The notes: generated by a model from the letters alone, not told the origin. Counted from the first letter of the stretch, positions 7,621-15,739 are shown. The stretch: 31,708 nt of DNA from Spirochaeta sp. (GCA_027859055.1 JAQIBO010000330.1:1-31708), one strand, 5' to 3'. Made by a program: numbers and translations.

Positions 7621-8606
7621 TTGAACACCGAAAGTCATTCCCAGACCGCCGAAGACCTGATGAGTTACGTCCAGTCCTTCAGCACCGACGCCCGGGAGAT
7701 TTTTGAACACTTTCACTTTGAGGATTTTGCGCAGCAGCTGGCCGCGGGTAACCTCCTCTACCAGGTGGTGCAGCGTTTTGCCTCGGTGGACCTGAGCCCG
7801 CAACGGATCACCAACTTCGGTATGGGGATCATCTTTGAGGAGCTCATCCGGAAGTTTGCCGAGAGTTCCAACGAGACGGCGGGAGAGCACTTTACGCCCC
7901 TGCCGCCGGTACCGGGGGATTTCTCTCCGAGGGGGTGAGTCCATTCAGTCGATCAGCGAGAAAGACACCGTCTCGCTTCACGGGCAGGAGCTCAACCCCG
8001 AGTCATACGCGATCTGTAAGGCCGACATGCTCATAAAAGGGCAGGCGGTGGAGCGAATCAAGCTGGGCAATACCCTCTCGGACGATCAGCTTCGCGGACA
8101 GACCTTCGACTTCATGCTCAGCAATCCCCCCTTCGGGGTAGAATGGAAAAAGGTTCAGAAGCAGGTCGCCGACGAACACAAGCTGCGCGGATATGACGGC
8201 CGATTCGGCCCCGTGTCTCCGACGGCTCGTTGCTGTTTCTGCTGCACCTGGTCAGCAAGATGCGCGATTCCCGGGAGGGCGGCTCGCGGATCGGGATCAT
8301 TCTCAACGGGTCACCCCTCTTTACCGGCGGCGCCGGCAGTGGGGAGTCGGAGGTCCGACGTTTTCTCCTTCAGAACGATCTGGTGGAGGGGATCGTGGCG
8401 TTGCCCACGGATATGTTCTGCAACACCGGCATCGCCACCTGCGTCTGAGTGCTCTCCAACCACAAACCGGCGCGGCGCAGCGGTCTCGTGCAACTCATCG
8501 ACAGCACCCAGCAGTTCAGCAAGATGCGCAAATCCCTGGGTAGCAAACGGCAGTATATAAATGACGAACAGATCGCCGAGCTGGTGCGGATCTACGGCGC
8601 CTTTGA
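7621..8606 (+). pseudogene. Broken type I restriction-modification methyltransferase (hsdM remnant)
   Basis: HsdM is the N6-adenine methylase subunit of type I restriction systems. The start is a TTG at 7621 behind AAGGAG. Residues 1-90 are normal (FGMGIIFEELIRKF, AGEHFTP), but about 50-60 residues after FTP, including the SAM-binding DPACGTG region, are missing. The sequence resumes in another frame near 7940 with GQELNPESYAICKADMLIKG and the catalytic DFMLSNPPFG. It shifts frame again near 8205-8215, continues with SDGSLLFLLHLVSKMRDS, and meets an in-frame TGA at 8446-8448 where relatives have Trp (IATCV-stop-VLSNHKP). The C-terminal YINDEQIAELVRIYGAFED then joins hsdR sequence at about 8604. 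At least four lesions make it non-functional. Confidence 0.9.
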
Positions 8607-9463
8607 GGATCCTGGACTTCTTTAACGATGCCCAGGATATCCTCGAGTCCTTTTTGCCCTACTACAACCGTGCCGAACTATCGGACGTCTCCGACGCGCA
8701 AATTGTCTACGACATTCAGACCCGCGTGGACCAGGAACAGATCTACCACTGGAGTGAGGTGGAGGCGTTTGCCGCCGCGTTCTTCAACCCCAAAGCCCCG
8801 GCGTCACAACTGACCCAGTACTGTTATCCCGCCCGGGATCGCTTTGCCAAACGGTACCGCGCGATAGAGGAAGAGCGGCGACAGGCGCGGGAGGCGCGGC
8901 GCCACGCTGAGGACACTGGCGACACGGTAGGCGTAAAACACGCCGACCACCGGCTTACCGAGGCGGGAGAAGCGCTGGACAACCTGGATCTTTTTTGCAA
9001 GAACCTGCAGAGCTTTGTCCGGGCGTACGAGTTTCTTTCACAGATCGTGGACTACGAGGACCGGGAATTGGAACAGCTCAACCTCTTTGCCAAACACCTT
9101 TACCCGCTTTTGCGGATTGACCGCCTGGATGACGACGACGTGGACGTCTCCGAGCTTGCGCTGACGCACTACCGCCTCACCAAACGGGCGGAGCAGGAGC
9201 TCATCCTGGGTGAGCGCGACCAAGAGTACGGCCTCAAACCGATGAGCGAGGTGGGAAGCGGCGCCGCCCACGACCCGGAAAAGAAACTCCTCTCGGAAAT
9301 AATCGAGGCGTTGAACGAACTATTCGGCGCGGAGACCAGCGACGAGGACAAACTCCACTACGCCAAGGGGATCGCCGACCGTGTCAGCCGGGAGTTTGCC
9401 CGCCTCATCCTGCGGCTCCTGACAAGCGGAGGCTTTGGCGCCAGAGCGAGCGGTGGGCTATGA
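8604..9463 (+). pseudogene. 3' remnant of type I restriction endonuclease subunit (hsdR)
   Basis: The frame encodes about 285 residues of the C-terminal helical part of an HsdR subunit: ILDFFNDAQDILESFLPYYN at its start, a charged coiled-coil segment (EEERRQAREARRHAEDT), the YEFLSQIVDYEDRELEQL segment, and the tail LLSEIIEALNELFGAE. The nuclease and DEAD-box motor domains (roughly two thirds of the protein) are gone, and no hsdS is present. The upstream junction with hsdM lies at about 8604-8612, so one deletion seems to have removed the end of hsdM, hsdS and most of hsdR. The frame itself is open and could be translated, but it would have no enzymatic activity. Confidence 0.9.
9281..9450 (+). 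repeat. hsdR-tail direct repeat, copy A
   Basis: This segment of the hsdR remnant matches 11694-11863 in the same orientation, with about 11 mismatches in some 167 bases by hand alignment (about 93% identity). Similarity ends at GCCAGAGCG in both copies. The repeats bracket the 2.2-kb toxin-antitoxin/TPR/DUF1858 segment. Confidence 0.85.
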
Positions 9464-9567
9464 CAACCATTATCTCGGGCGATATGATGGGGTGGAGGCT
9501 ACGTACTTACTGCGGGTGAAGCTGAGGCGTGTACTCGCGATTTCACATTTTCGGAGGTTGAGCGACA

Positions 9568-9852
9568 ATGCCGTTGACATTCGAGTGGGATCACGAGAAA
9601 GCACGTTCAAATGAATCGAAACACGGTGTGACGTTCGACGAAGCAAGCGGCGCTTTTGGCGACATCTTTTCGATTACGATTCCCGATCCTCTCCATTCGA
9701 CTGACGAATACCGATTCGTGTTGATCGGGCAATCCCATAGGGGTAGACTGTTAGTAGTAGTACACACTGATCGTAATAACCGTGTGCGAATAATCAGCGC
9801 ACGAACAGCGACCGGGAGTGAAAGACGAAACTATGAAGAAAGCACAAGATGA
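9568..9852 (+). CDS. BrnT family toxin (DUF497)
   Basis: This 94-residue protein has the DUF497/BrnT pattern: the N-terminal FEWDHEKARSNESKHGVTFDEA, a central strand with the aspartate-rich DPLHSTDEYRFVLIG, and the C-terminal VRIISARTATGSERRNYEE. BrnT proteins have a RelE-like fold and are ribonuclease toxins of type II toxin-antitoxin systems. The ATG at 9568 has GGAGG at 9552-9556, a somewhat long spacing. The downstream antitoxin gene overlaps its end by 20 bases, the usual toxin-first BrnTA order. All family motifs appear intact. It lies inside the decaying accessory block, where toxin-antitoxin pairs often persist. Confidence 0.9.
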   Translation: MPLTFEWDHEKARSNESKHGVTFDEASGAFGDIFSITIPDPLHSTDEYRFVLIGQSHRGRLLVVVHTDRNNRVRIISARTATGSERRNYEESTR

Positions 9853-10045
9853 CCAGGAAATGCGTAGCGAATATGACTTTTCCGGAGGAGTCCGGGGTAA
9901 GTACGCCAAAAGATATCAGGAAGGTACTAACGTAGTCGTGTTAGACCCGGACGTGGTTGAGTACTTTCCCGACCATGACTCCGTAAACGACGCACTCCGT
10001 CACATGGCGGCGATTATCAAGCGACAACAAAAAGCGGATCGATAG
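9833..10045 (+). CDS. Antitoxin of the BrnT-type pair
   Basis: This 70-residue basic/acidic protein has MRSEYDFSGGVRGKYAKR followed by VVVLDPDVVEYFPDHDSVNDALR. That arrangement is typical of ribbon-helix-helix-like antitoxins partnered with DUF497 toxins: a toxin-binding arm, then a VxLDPDV strand and a helix pair. It should bind and neutralise the 9568-9852 toxin and repress the operon. The ATG at 9833 is used here; an alternative GTG at 9818 would add five residues. The gene overlaps the toxin's end by 20 bases. The antitoxin class is inferred from motif and position. Confidence 0.85.
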   Translation: MKKAQDDQEMRSEYDFSGGVRGKYAKRYQEGTNVVVLDPDVVEYFPDHDSVNDALRHMAAIIKRQQKADR

Positions 10046-10064
10046 TTCATTCATCGTGAGCGAT

Positions 10065-10217
10065 TTACGTCCCTGAATCGGCGCGATCCTGTATTTCTTC
10101 GTAAAAATCCCAAAGTGTCTTTTTAATAACGCCGGACGTGGCCATACAGAGCGTTTGTGCTAATGCGTTTAACGCGTTCTCTTCATCCTGGTTAAATCGG
10201 ACGAATTTTACTCCCAT
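10065..10217 (-). CDS. Small antitoxin-like protein (partner of a broken RelE/ParE toxin)
   Basis: This 50-residue protein starts MGVKFVRFNQDEENALNAL and continues with MATSGVIKKTLWDFYEE, a strand-helix-helix pattern like ribbon-helix-helix antitoxins. An excellent ribosome site, AGGAGGTG, lies seven to eight bases before the ATG at 10217 and is embedded in the end of the upstream toxin remnant. The toxin frame's stop (10208-10210) overlaps this start, the usual coupling in toxin-antitoxin operons, here with the toxin first. The protein seems intact while the toxin is damaged, so it may be an orphan antitoxin. Family assignment rests on size, pattern and context. Confidence 0.65.
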   Translation of the reverse strand: MGVKFVRFNQDEENALNALAQTLCMATSGVIKKTLWDFYEEIQDRADSGT

Positions 10218-10390
10218 AGTTCGTACACCTCCTCTCGCTTACCGACATAAACGACCGCAATTCGAGAATCTTCAAAATAGAAGATTGCACGATACTTCCC
10301 CTACGTAAACGATCCCCCACAACGAACCTCGGACGTTCGGCAAAGAAGTTTACGGACAGAGGACTGCTGGAAGAATACGACACCCTGATG
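10208..10390 (-). pseudogene. Broken RelE/ParE-type toxin gene
   Basis: The last 30 codons read GKYRAIFYFEDSRIAVVYVG followed by KREEVYELWE and stop, the characteristic C-terminal strands of RelE/ParE-superfamily ribosome-dependent or gyrase-targeting toxins. Directly before GKY the frame has a TAG (10301-10303), where relatives continue with the basic RLRVG-type segment. Upstream sequence in other frames (for example VRKL and FVVGDRLR) looks like leftovers. No intact N-terminal half is seen. The end of this frame overlaps the antitoxin start at 10217. It is most likely an inactivated toxin. Confidence 0.7.
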
Positions 10391-10466
10391 ACGACAGCGG
10401 GTGGTTCACAGCCCGGAGAAGTCGTTCGGGAAATACATGGCCCAGTCCGCGAACCGCCTCTATGCC

Positions 10467-11222
10467 CTACCTTACCTTCTCGTTGGACGGAAAGATCTGC
10501 GTGGCCCGGGCCATGGCATCCTCCGAACTGCCGTCAGCTCCCAGCTTCGAATAGATTTCCGACATCAGCAGCAGGGCATCAAATCTGATGTAGTCCGCTT
10601 CCGAATCACCGGCGATCTCAGCGTGTTCTCGCGCTTTGGTCCGATCGCCACCAAGGGCCGCCGGTGCGTTCAGGTAATACCGGGCAAGGGAAAGGTGGGC
10701 CCGATAATTCAGAGGATTCAGGGAGAGCGCTTCTTCGAGAAGCCGTCGCACATCCCCGATGACCCGCATACCGTAGAACTTCCCTTTGTACTCCGTCCGG
10801 GTGATGTAGGACTCGGCCAGAAGTGTCAGGACCCCGGACGTTTCGTTCTGCTCATCTATGAGTCGCTCCATTTCATTTATGACGGACACCAGCTTTTCTT
10901 CTGCCAGTCGTTGTTCACCCTGGTCCAGTGCAACCCGTCCATGCAGAAAGTCTATGGTAGCGAGAAGATACCTTCCTTCTCCGTCCATCGAAATTGCAGA
11001 GCAGCCGGCCAGTCGGTCCCGGTAGGTTTCCAGCGTCGATAATACCGTCTCAGAGGAATTTATTCCCTGATATGCAAAAGTATGCGCCTCTTCAGCAAGA
11101 GCCGCGCAGCCTGTCTCGGCCGCAGAGATATACCCCGTTACGGACCCTGCCGTCAGGAGAGCCAATACCAATAATCTGACGACTGCCGTCCGGAACCGTC
11201 CCTGTCGTGAAGATCCTTTCAT
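10467..11222 (-). CDS. Exported TPR-repeat protein
   Basis: This 251-residue protein begins with basic residues and a hydrophobic stretch (about residues 12-35, ending near YISAAE) that looks like a signal peptide or membrane anchor, so it probably acts in the periplasm. The C-terminal half has helical tetratricopeptide-like pairs: LLEEALSLNPLNYRAHLSLA, then YYLNAPAALGGDRTKAREHA, and RFDALLLMSEIYSKLG. That arrangement resembles substrate-handling TPR proteins, including the spirochaetal TRAP-transporter T-component, though no TRAP gene is adjacent. The ATG at 11222 has AAGGA eight bases upstream and is preferred to two upstream in-frame starts without ribosome sites. It precedes the toxin remnant on the same strand. 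Confidence 0.65.
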   Translation of the reverse strand: MKGSSRQGRFRTAVVRLLVLALLTAGSVTGYISAAETGCAALAEEAHTFAYQGINSSETVLSTLETYRDRLAGCSAISMDGEGRYLLATIDFLHGRVALDQGEQRLAEEKLVSVINEMERLIDEQNETSGVLTLLAESYITRTEYKGKFYGMRVIGDVRRLLEEALSLNPLNYRAHLSLARYYLNAPAALGGDRTKAREHAEIAGDSEADYIRFDALLLMSEIYSKLGADGSSEDAMARATQIFPSNEKVR

Positions 11223-11384
11223 TCTTCGTTCCTTCTCATGCCGCATAGAGCGGGGATATACACATCTGTGCGGCCCCGTATCTTTGACGCAATTGTGATA
11301 GCGAAACATGAACCAGACCTGAAGGAGAGCTGAAAAAACTACCCGTCCACCCTGCCATATGGGGAGTGATGATGTATCTGATCC

Positions 11385-11597
11385 TTACCGTTCCGTCGCC
11401 GCCTTCAGATTGGCAAGCATCTGTTCCAGAGGGACTCCATGAATACGGGCGGCCCGTTCGACGGAAATAAACTTCGTAATCGTACGACGCAACGAGTAGT
11501 TACCCACCCGCCTGATACCAAAGGTCTCCATGACCTCGGCAATGTCCCCGTATTCCCTGAGAATGTCATATACTTTTGTTTCCTTGGTGATTTCCAC
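11385..11597 (-). CDS. DUF1858 domain protein
   Basis: This 70-residue protein matches the DUF1858 pattern: EITKETKVYDILREYGDIAE at the start, then a glycine/Asn-Tyr turn, and LRRTITKFISVERAARIHGV followed by a short helix (LEQMLANL). The domain is found alone or fused to hybrid-cluster, ScdA-like and sulfur/redox proteins; its exact role is unknown. The start is taken as GTG at 11597, because AAGGAG stands six bases upstream and a promoter-like sequence ends just before it; the ATG at 11627 would lie within a few bases of the predicted transcription start. It is transcribed from its own promoter towards the TPR gene, 162 bases away. Confidence 0.75.
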   Translation of the reverse strand: MEITKETKVYDILREYGDIAEVMETFGIRRVGNYSLRRTITKFISVERAARIHGVPLEQMLANLKAATER

Positions 11598-11628
11598 AAC
11601 AGCTCCTTCCCTGCAGGCAGGACACATA

Positions 11629-11657
11629 AGTTAATTAATATAAACTAACATCGTCAA
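11629..11657 (-). promoter_or_regulatory. Predicted promoter for the DUF1858 gene
   Basis: On the minus strand TTGACG (11652-11657), a 17-base AT-rich spacer and TTAACT (11629-11634) form a sigma-70-like promoter. The -35 is close to consensus and the -10 weak. Transcription would begin near 11622, giving a leader of about 25 bases to the GTG start. Confidence 0.45.
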
Positions 11658-11693
11658 CACCAGAGCCATCGCTATTCAAAAGAATGTTGAACA

Positions 11694-11873
11694 AAGAAGC
11701 TCCTCTCGGAAATAATTAGGGTGTTGAACGAACTATTCTGCGCGGAATCCAGCGACGAGGACAAACTCCACTCCGCCAAGGGGATCGCCGACCGCGTCAG
11801 CCGGGAGTTTGCCCGCCTCATCCTGCGGCTTCTGACAAGCGGAGGCTTTGGCGCCAGAGCGGCAAATGAATAG
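11694..11873 (+). pseudogene. Second, diverged hsdR 3' fragment (direct-repeat copy B)
   Basis: A 59-codon tail (KKLLSEIIRVLNELFCAESS to the stop at 11871-11873) is the last part of a type I restriction HsdR subunit. It matches 9281-9450 at roughly 93% identity in DNA, in the same orientation. An in-frame TGA (11688-11690) and loss of homology precede it, so it is only a fragment. Substitutions include EALNELFG to RVLNELFC, and the last residues differ (AANE against ASGGL). It marks the right edge of the accessory block and may record a segmental duplication or a second type I locus. Confidence 0.85.
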
Positions 11874-11956
11874 AGCGGGCGTTCACCTGCTTTCTTTACC
11901 ACTCTCCGGCGAGAAACCGATTCGCCCGGATGCCGGGTCGCAGCTCACAAACACAG

Positions 11957-12847
11957 TCACGACCTTGTCGATTGAATCACCACGCCGGTGATGACCAGAA
12001 CCGCGCCGATGTACCCGCTCAGTCCGAGGTATTCCTGCCAGAAGGCGTACGCGAGAAGTGCGGCAACGACCGGCTCCATCGTGGCGATCACCGCAGCCTG
12101 TGAGGAGCGGAGGCGCACCAGACCGAGGGAATAGGCGATATACGCGCAGTACGTCGCGGCAAACCCGATGAAGAGCAGGGCGAACCCCGCCCGCAGTGAG
12201 GGGATCCGCAGCGACACAAAGGGAAGCAGCGCCGCCGCTCCGACGATCAGAATCCAGCTGAAGAGCGTGACCGACGAGTACCGGTCGAGGAAGCGCCGTC
12301 CAACGATATAGTACAGAGCGTAGGTGAACCCGGCGATCAGGCCAAAGACGATTCCGATCCACGGAGCGCTCCCTACAAGACGCCCTTGCCCGGCGCCGGA
12401 GAAAGATATCATCGCGACGCCAATAATCGCGATCACGACGCTGACGACGGTCCGCACGCGTACCGTTTCCCGGAGGAACAGTACCGCCATGATCGCCACC
12501 CAGGCGGGGGCGGTATAGAGGAGCACCGCCGCCCGGGCTGCTCCGCCGTAGTGCACCGCCAGCTGATAGGATCCGTAGAAACCCGAAACGGAAACAAGGG
12601 CGAAGAGGATCACCCCGGGCATGTCACGTCTTTCGATCATCACGGATCGGCGGAGTACGGCGTGAACGAAGAAGAACACCCACCCGAGGAAGGCCCGCCA
12701 GAACGCCACCGCCAGGGGAGCCACACCTTCCACGAAGGCGACCTTTGAGACAGGTCCCAGCGCACCCCAGAGGGTCGCCGCGATGAGAATGTAAAGGACA
12801 CCAACCCGTCGGTGGCGCTGTCCGTCGGAATCTGTTTCGGTTTCCAT
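11957..12847 (-). CDS. EamA/DMT family transporter
   Basis: This 296-residue protein has ten predicted membrane helices as two similar EamA halves, each with the WG...P/GP turn of the first helix (LIAATLWGALGPVSK and the YYIVGRRFLDR region). It belongs to the drug/metabolite transporter superfamily, whose members export amino acids, nucleosides or metabolites across the inner membrane; the substrate is unknown. The first 14 residues are polar and no ribosome site precedes the ATG at 12847, so the true start could be a little different. It diverges from the alcohol dehydrogenase gene across a 117-base spacer. Confidence 0.85.
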   Translation of the reverse strand: METETDSDGQRHRRVGVLYILIAATLWGALGPVSKVAFVEGVAPLAVAFWRAFLGWVFFFVHAVLRRSVMIERRDMPGVILFALVSVSGFYGSYQLAVHYGGAARAAVLLYTAPAWVAIMAVLFLRETVRVRTVVSVVIAIIGVAMISFSGAGQGRLVGSAPWIGIVFGLIAGFTYALYYIVGRRFLDRYSSVTLFSWILIVGAAALLPFVSLRIPSLRAGFALLFIGFAATYCAYIAYSLGLVRLRSSQAAVIATMEPVVAALLAYAFWQEYLGLSGYIGAVLVITGVVIQSTRS

Positions 12848-12900
12848 TGCGTGTCGGTTTCAGCCACGATTCTACATCCAAACAGATGGAACGGGAACCG

Positions 12901-12942
12901 TGCCATTTCCAACTTGCCATTTCTGCTACAATGCAGATACTT
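12901..12942 (+). promoter_or_regulatory. Promoter region of the alcohol dehydrogenase gene with direct repeat
   Basis: The 9-mer TGCCATTTC occurs at 12901-12909 and 12915-12923. The second copy overlaps TTGCCA (12914-12919), a -35-like element with GATACT 16 bases on. An alternative extended -10, TGC-TACAAT (12924-12932), also fits. The repeat may bind a regulator shared with the divergent EamA gene. Neither element is decisive. Confidence 0.35.
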
Positions 12943-12964
12943 CTTGTTTGAAAGGAAACTACCC

Positions 12965-14005
12965 GTGCGCGGTTTGTACTACGAACAGTTTCAACAGCTT
13001 CCGTACGTCACCACTCTGCCCGACCCGACTCCATCACCCGCCGGGGTTGTCCTGAAGGTTGAAGCGGCGGGATTATGCCGGAGCGACTGGCACGGATGGA
13101 TGGGACACGATCCGGACATCACCCTTCCACACGTTCCGGGGCACGAACTGGCAGGCACCGTCGTCGCCGCCGGAAGACAGGTTGAGCGTTACCGCGGCGG
13201 CGAGGACGTGACGGTTCCATTCGTCTGCGGTTGCGGCAGCTGCGAACAGTGCCGCAGCGGCAACCAGCAGGTGTGCGAGCGGCAGTTCCAGCCGGGGTTC
13301 ACCGCCTGGGGCGCTTTCGCCGAATACGTCGCCATCGACTACGCCGACGAGAACCTGGTAGCACTTCCCGAATCGATGACCTTCGAGACCGCCGCGTCCC
13401 TCGGATGCCGCTTTGTGACCGCGTTTCGCGGCGTTGTTGACCAGGGACGGGTCCAGCCGGGGATGTGGGTTGCGGTACACGGGTGCGGGGGTGTCGGCCT
13501 TTCCGCGGTGATGATAGCGGTTGCCGCGGGAGCGCGGGTGATCGCCGTTGATATCAACGACGACGCGCTTGAAACTGCCGTCGGCTTTGGAGCGGAGGTC
13601 CGTATCAACGGGCGGGAAACTCAGGATGTCCCGGAGGCGATCCGGGAGATCACCGGCGGCGGTGCGGCCCTCAGCCTCGACGCGTTGGGAAGCCCGACCA
13701 CAGCGGTCCAATCGATTCTCTCTCTTCGCATCCGGGGAACCCACATCCAGATAGGACTGCTTCTTGCTCAGGAAGGCACACCCCCGATACCGATGGCCCC
13801 GGTCGTTTCCCGGGAGCTGCGCATTCTCGGCAGTCACGGGATGCAGGCGCACCGATATCCGGCACTGCTTGGAATGATTCAGTCCGGCCGGGTCGCGGCG
13901 GATCAGCTGTTCCGGCGGCGGATCTCACTGGATGAAGCGGGCACCGCCCTGGCGGAGATGAACGAGTTCCGCCACACCGGGGTTTCAATTATCAACCGCT
14001 TCTGA
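12965..14005 (+). CDS. Zinc-dependent medium-chain alcohol dehydrogenase
   Basis: This 346-residue MDR-family oxidoreductase has a catalytic-zinc cysteine (GLCRSDWHGWMG), the PGHELAG motif, and a structural-zinc loop with clustered cysteines (CGCGSCEQCRSGNQQVC). It then has the Rossmann motif VHGCGGVGLSAVMIA, followed by an acidic IAVDIND at the end of the second strand, which suggests NAD rather than NADP. It oxidises an alcohol or polyol, or reduces the aldehyde; the substrate is not predictable. The start is a GTG at 12965 behind AAAGGA, preferred over an upstream in-frame extension into the promoter region. It is convergent with the rhodanese-like gene, with only 28 bases between. Confidence 0.9.
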   Translation: MRGLYYEQFQQLPYVTTLPDPTPSPAGVVLKVEAAGLCRSDWHGWMGHDPDITLPHVPGHELAGTVVAAGRQVERYRGGEDVTVPFVCGCGSCEQCRSGNQQVCERQFQPGFTAWGAFAEYVAIDYADENLVALPESMTFETAASLGCRFVTAFRGVVDQGRVQPGMWVAVHGCGGVGLSAVMIAVAAGARVIAVDINDDALETAVGFGAEVRINGRETQDVPEAIREITGGGAALSLDALGSPTTAVQSILSLRIRGTHIQIGLLLAQEGTPPIPMAPVVSRELRILGSHGMQAHRYPALLGMIQSGRVAADQLFRRRISLDEAGTALAEMNEFRHTGVSIINRF

Positions 14006-14033
14006 CGCCGTCCGCCGGTAGCGTTCGGTCGCG

Positions 14034-14357
14034 TCAGCTCTCCGTGGGGTAGCCCGCCTCTTCCCAGGCGGCCTTTCCTCCTTCGAAATCGTACACCTCG
14101 GTGTACCCCATCTTTTCCAGTTTCTCCGCGGCGATCGGGCTTGCGCGGCACTGTTCATCGTGACAGTACACGACGATCGTGTCCTCCGGATCGAATCGTT
14201 CCCGCGCCTCTTTCCCGATCTTGTTAAAGTGTATGTTTATCGCCCCCGGGAGGTGCCACTTTTCGTACTCCTTGGACATCAGAGTTTCAACAAGATGAAA
14301 ATCGTCTCCCCGGTCTATCATTTCCTTGACGGTCTCTCTGTCTATGGTCTTGGGCAT
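14034..14357 (-). CDS. Single-domain rhodanese-like protein
   Basis: This 107-residue protein is a single rhodanese domain. It shows the WHLPGAINI motif and an active-site loop CHDEQCR with the persulfide-accepting Cys65, a second cysteine (Cys70) and the conserved Arg71. It could carry sulfane sulfur in the cytoplasm; the classical DVR at the second strand is VETL, a known variant in this subfamily. The ATG at 14357 has a strong GGAGG six bases upstream. It lies 65 bases after the MFS transporter gene on the same strand and could share its transcript. Confidence 0.85.
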   Translation of the reverse strand: MPKTIDRETVKEMIDRGDDFHLVETLMSKEYEKWHLPGAINIHFNKIGKEARERFDPEDTIVVYCHDEQCRASPIAAEKLEKMGYTEVYDFEGGKAAWEEAGYPTES

Positions 14358-14422
14358 TGGTGCCTCCTGCCTCTAAGCTACGGCTCGGTCTCACAGGGGT
14401 CAACAGTGGCCGCCCGCCTGGC

Positions 14423-15739
14423 CTACCGCGGGCGCTCCGCTTTGGTCGCGGCGAAAAAGAGCGCCGCTCCCACGGCGCAGGCGACGAGCGCCGGCGTCGC
14501 GTAGGCGCCGGTGAGATCCCGGCCGAAGCTGAATGCGTACGGCCCAACGGCGGTGCCCGCCACGGTGAGGGCGGTGGCGAAGCCCGAGATCGCCCCGAGA
14601 TGAGCACGCCCGAAGAAGCGGGGCCAGGTGACGTTTGAGAGAATGCCGAACATTCCCTGCATTATCCCCTGGCCGACAATAACACCAACCACGGCGAAAC
14701 CGGGAGCAAGCACAGAGACGGACACGGTCAAAACCATCTGTCCCGTCAATTGAAGCATGGCCAGGTACTTCAGTTTGATGTAGTCCGAAAGGAAGCTCCC
14801 GATAAACTCAAAAGTCACCGCCACGAGCGCCGTCGGGAGAAATACCGCCACCGCCTGCGCCCGAGTCATCCCCGCATCGGCGAAGATGGAAACGATTTGA
14901 AAGGTGTACGCGGTAGTTACAAAGCCCGAGACAAGCAAGGTCAGCGCAAACACCCAGAAGGAGTAGGTCCGGCGCGCTTCCGGTAGCGTAAAGGGGCGTC
15001 CCTCGTGCGACTCGGCGTGGGTGTTCTTACTCTTTCCGTGGAGCGGACCGTCCGGGAGGAGGCCGTGGGCCTCCGGAGTGTCCCGATAGAAGAGAAAGGC
15101 GAGCAGCGCAAAGAGGAAGATCGCCGCGGCCATAAGCCGCCAGGCGCCCTGCCATCCCTGGAGCTGGATGATGTCGTCAAAGACCCGGGGCGCATAGGAG
15201 AAGCCGAACGAAATCGAAACGCCCATCACCGCGTTTGCCAGGCCGCGGCGCTCGTCGAACCACTCCATCACCATGTTTCGGGATGCACGGGTGAGCATGC
15301 CCTGCCCCGAGAATCGCAGCAGAAAAAAGCCGATGGAAATAATGATGAACGCCGCCACCGAGCCCCCGATCATCGCCGTTAACGCCGGGGTAACGGTGAG
15401 CCCCACAAGGACCAGGGCGAGGGTGAGCGCCGCGACGGAGCCAACCAACCGACCGCCGAAGTAGTCGTAGAGCCGCCCCGCCTGGGAAAGGGCGAGCGCA
15501 CTACCCACGGTGCCGACGAGGTAGGCGAGACTGAAGATCGTGCGCGAGAGAGCGAGTTCTTCGATGAGAAAGTCGGTAAAGACCGACACCCCGACCGTTT
15601 GTCCGGGAACACTCATCACCATGCCAAGAGTTCCAAAGACGAGAACTCCCCACCCGTAGAAGAAGGGAAGCTTGCCGGGATTTATGGGAAAGTTTCTCAG
15701 GACTTTCGGAGAGCCGGGATGCTCCGTGTGTTGCGTCAT
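14423..15739 (-). CDS. Major facilitator superfamily transporter
   Basis: This 438-residue protein has about twelve predicted membrane helices in two halves with a charged central loop (TPEAHGLLPDGP to AESHEGRPF, roughly residues 205-235). The loop 2-3 motif GRLYDYFGGR and the N-terminal FFYGWGVLVFGTLG resemble the oxalate/monocarboxylate (OxlT-like) MFS branch, so an organic acid substrate is plausible but unproven. The start at 15739 has only a weak ribosome site (GGATAG). The gene is divergent from mgsA and lies upstream of the rhodanese-like gene on the same strand. Confidence 0.85.
   Translation of the reverse strand: MTQHTEHPGSPKVLRNFPINPGKLPFFYGWGVLVFGTLGMVMSVPGQTVGVSVFTDFLIEELALSRTIFSLAYLVGTVGSALALSQAGRLYDYFGGRLVGSVAALTLALVLVGLTVTPALTAMIGGSVAAFIIISIGFFLLRFSGQGMLTRASRNMVMEWFDERRGLANAVMGVSISFGFSYAPRVFDDIIQLQGWQGAWRLMAAAIFLFALLAFLFYRDTPEAHGLLPDGPLHGKSKNTHAESHEGRPFTLPEARRTYSFWVFALTLLVSGFVTTAYTFQIVSIFADAGMTRAQAVAVFLPTALVAVTFEFIGSFLSDYIKLKYLAMLQLTGQMVLTVSVSVLAPGFAVVGVIVGQGIMQGMFGILSNVTWPRFFGRAHLGAISGFATALTVAGTAVGPYAFSFGRDLTGAYATPALVACAVGAALFFAATKAERPR

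Noticed and set aside
7476..7706. 76-codon frame with a good ribosome site
   Set aside because: Its second half lies over hsdM in another frame, and its first half is repeat-derived Gly/Pro sequence without a recognisable domain.
10401..11042. 213-codon plus-strand frame
   Set aside because: Antisense to the exported TPR protein, which has a signal peptide and clear repeats.
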